From Bacillota bacterium (GTDB taxonomy: Bacteria > Bacillota > Sulfobacillia > JACIYH01), in assembly GCA_040757085.1 (NCBI GenBank), contig JBFLXJ010000024.1:43946-107945 (forward strand): a stretch of 64,000 nt of DNA, written 5' to 3'. How positions within the stretch are numbered: the stretch's first letter is position 1; the number at the start of each line of letters is the position of its first letter. This document shows positions 62,597 to 64,000 of the stretch, piece by piece. Made by a program: the position numbers and the translations under genes. The notes beneath the pieces are model-generated. The model searched no databases, was not told where the DNA came from, and saw only the letters and a program-made list of their open reading frames with translations.

Positions 62597-63760
62597 CTAT
62601 CTCGGGCCTGGCAACGGCCGGGTAAAAGGCTCCTTCAGAAACGATGATACGATATCTTTAAGATGCCCGGTCCCCTCTCGAGCCACCTTCTGGTATGCCC
62701 TTAGGGCAGCCTCACGCTCACCGAGTAGATCCAGCATCTGGCCCTTCCGCAAGGTGGCTAACTCCCATAGAGGAATCAATCCTCCAACTCTGCGTGTGCA
62801 ATCATCAGCGACAGCCGAGAAATCTTCGATCGCTTGAGAGTAGTCCTTAGTCAGGTAGCGGTAAATGCCTCGGTAGTAGAGCATGTCAGGGTCGCCAGGA
62901 GTGTCAGACAAGTGCCGCTCAATCTTCTCCATAACCCCGGAAAGGTTCAGCGAGTCGGGGTTCGGGGGAAGGGTTTGCATATACGAATAGGGTTCGCCCC
63001 CGTGCACTTTGGTGTGGATGTACATGAGGTCAGATGGGTAAAAGAGTGGATGGTCCCCACGATGGAAAGAATCCCGTTCCTGGTCCGTCAGGGTTATGGG
63101 GTGGGCGAGGAAGTCCTCAAGCTGAAGCACCGTGAGATGATACCGCTCCCCGAGAAGATCATCCAAGGCATATTTGTGTTCGCACCCCACTAAGACTATA
63201 GCCCGACTGGCCTCGTGGTAGTCCATGGCTTGAACCGTTTTGGCGGCCATCCCTTGGTTTCGCGCTGCCCAGTACCATGTGATAGCGCCATTGGCGATAT
63301 GTCCGACAGTCGACTCAACGAGTTCGTGGGTTGCCCGAAACACTTCACAGGTCTTTTGGCTGTTGGCTGCATCGTAGGTATTGACCAGCGGCTCAAAGCC
63401 CCCGGCCTCTTCGATTATCTCACTGCATCTCCGTTCCAGGTCCGCAAGAATCCTCCTGCCTTCGTCGGACGCTTCAAACGCAAGGGCTGCTTGAGCGTCC
63501 TCGGGCGGGTTCACCTTCCCGTCACCATCCACTGGGGCTACAGGAACACCGCGGTTCCACGCCCATCCGAGACCGATGCCCCATTTTTCCGCGGAATCAC
63601 ATCGAAAGTCGCCGGCCATGAAACGTCTGGGTCCAACCTCTATACAGACCAGATCAGGTCCGTACGCAGCTAGAATCTTGATTAAGTGCCAGTACGTATA
63701 GCCTGGGTACTTACCATGGCCGTCGTGCACCGTGCCAAGTACGAACACGGACTTTTTCAA
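62597..63760 (-). CDS. TIKI/EreA/ChaN-like protein with C-terminal TPR-like helices
   Basis: TTG 63760 overlaps the upstream stop (TTGA) and gives MKKSVFVLGTVHDGHGKYPG; the frame extends upstream without a better site. The product has 387 residues. GTVHDGH, then LVCIEVGPRRF and VLVGCEHKYALDDLLGE form the paired GxxH and Glu motifs of the EreA/ChaN/TraB (TIKI) superfamily of metal-dependent hydrolases. Residues ~285-375 are TPR-like (DPDMLYYRGIYRYLTKDYSQ, GEREAALRAYQKVARE). Substrate is unknown. There is no signal peptide. Confidence 0.6.
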   Translation of the reverse strand: MKKSVFVLGTVHDGHGKYPGYTYWHLIKILAAYGPDLVCIEVGPRRFMAGDFRCDSAEKWGIGLGWAWNRGVPVAPVDGDGKVNPPEDAQAALAFEASDEGRRILADLERRCSEIIEEAGGFEPLVNTYDAANSQKTCEVFRATHELVESTVGHIANGAITWYWAARNQGMAAKTVQAMDYHEASRAIVLVGCEHKYALDDLLGERYHLTVLQLEDFLAHPITLTDQERDSFHRGDHPLFYPSDLMYIHTKVHGGEPYSYMQTLPPNPDSLNLSGVMEKIERHLSDTPGDPDMLYYRGIYRYLTKDYSQAIEDFSAVADDCTRRVGGLIPLWELATLRKGQMLDLLGEREAALRAYQKVAREGTGHLKDIVSSFLKEPFTRPLPGPR

Positions 63761-64000
63761 TGAGCACACCCCACTGTGCAGTTGAAGTGGTTTCCCACGT
63801 ATGGCAGGTGTGCCGTCCGACAGTCGCCCGTCTCCAGCCACAGGAGAGGCTCCGATAGGTCCGGATAGATGTGCCGGAACACCCTGGCCAGAAGCTGCGG
63901 GCGTGTGGTCAGCGGAAACAGGAAGTTGAGACAGCAGGACTGGGAACAGCAGACATGGTTGCTGGGAAGGCGACGCTCCTGAAGACCACCGTGCCAGGGG
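63757..64000 (-). CDS. Cys-rich protein, C-terminal end (5' partial)
   Basis: The frame enters from beyond the window and ends at the TGA overlapping the next start. The 80 visible residues include NHVCCSQSCCLNFLFPL, QLLARVFRHIYPDLSEPLLW and VGNHFNCTVGCAH. The paired Cys and His suggest a metal or Fe-S site. I do not recognise the family. It is translationally coupled to the TIKI-like gene, so the two probably work together. Confidence 0.6.
   Translation of the reverse strand, partial: PWHGGLQERRLPSNHVCCSQSCCLNFLFPLTTRPQLLARVFRHIYPDLSEPLLWLETGDCRTAHLPYVGNHFNCTVGCAH

Noticed and set aside
1..64000. tRNA, rRNA and known riboswitch genes
   Set aside because: I looked for T-loop-like GTTCGANTC patterns, conserved rRNA blocks and familiar leader motifs upstream of biosynthetic genes and saw none that held up; a covariance search would be needed to exclude them formally.

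Overview
The window is high-GC DNA (roughly two thirds G+C by eye). It carries a complete gerA-gerB-gerC spore germination operon, a decayed GerM-domain lipoprotein gene, strong Shine-Dalgarno sites and many GTG/TTG starts. Together these point to an endospore-forming, high-GC Bacillota such as the Symbiobacteriia, Limnochordia or high-GC Clostridia. No rRNA, tRNA or CRISPR array was seen, and the species cannot be named from this sequence.

Layout. 1-10,650 is ordinary chromosomal content on the + strand: the end of a sensor histidine kinase, a glycosyltransferase, a DUF4015 + polysaccharide deacetylase fusion, a membrane-anchored protein, a class A beta-lactamase-fold serine hydrolase and a thioesterase. 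Prephenate dehydratase follows on the opposite strand, then a PLP-dependent Orn/Lys/Arg decarboxylase and an amidase fused to a CofE-like domain. 10,650-20,320 holds decayed fragments, a VapBC module with a frameshifted antitoxin, the gerABC operon, a MarR regulator with an ArsM-ArsN2 fusion, a broken metallo-beta-lactamase-fold gene and a DUF433/DUF5615 toxin-antitoxin pair. 20,290-33,260 (- strand) contains several envelope lipoprotein or membrane genes, at least four of them broken, and two ABC exporter operons. The second exporter operon is headed by a YtrA-like GntR regulator with a clear promoter and operator. 33,260-39,980 holds a truncated NERD-like gene next to a transposase scrap, a bPH/PrsW-type pair, a TPR + CofE-like membrane protein and a second deacetylase.

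39,934-55,162 is a block of nested mobile DNA. A 7.0 kb DDE transposon (transposase, ExeA-like ATPase, DUF6431 protein) has its ATPase gene split by a three-tyrosine-recombinase (RIT-type) element. Next to it, an IS21-family element has istA split by a four-gene large serine recombinase element. In both cases removing the inner element together with one copy of a short direct repeat restores the reading frame exactly.

55,170-64,000 holds a HicBA module, a 1349-residue secreted RHS-repeat protein followed by small paralogous membrane proteins that could be immunity factors, a truncated dapA, a TIKI/EreA/ChaN-like protein with C-terminal TPR-like helices and the end of a Cys-rich protein. An 86-87 bp repeat with inverted ends occurs at 20,180 and again at 61,900.
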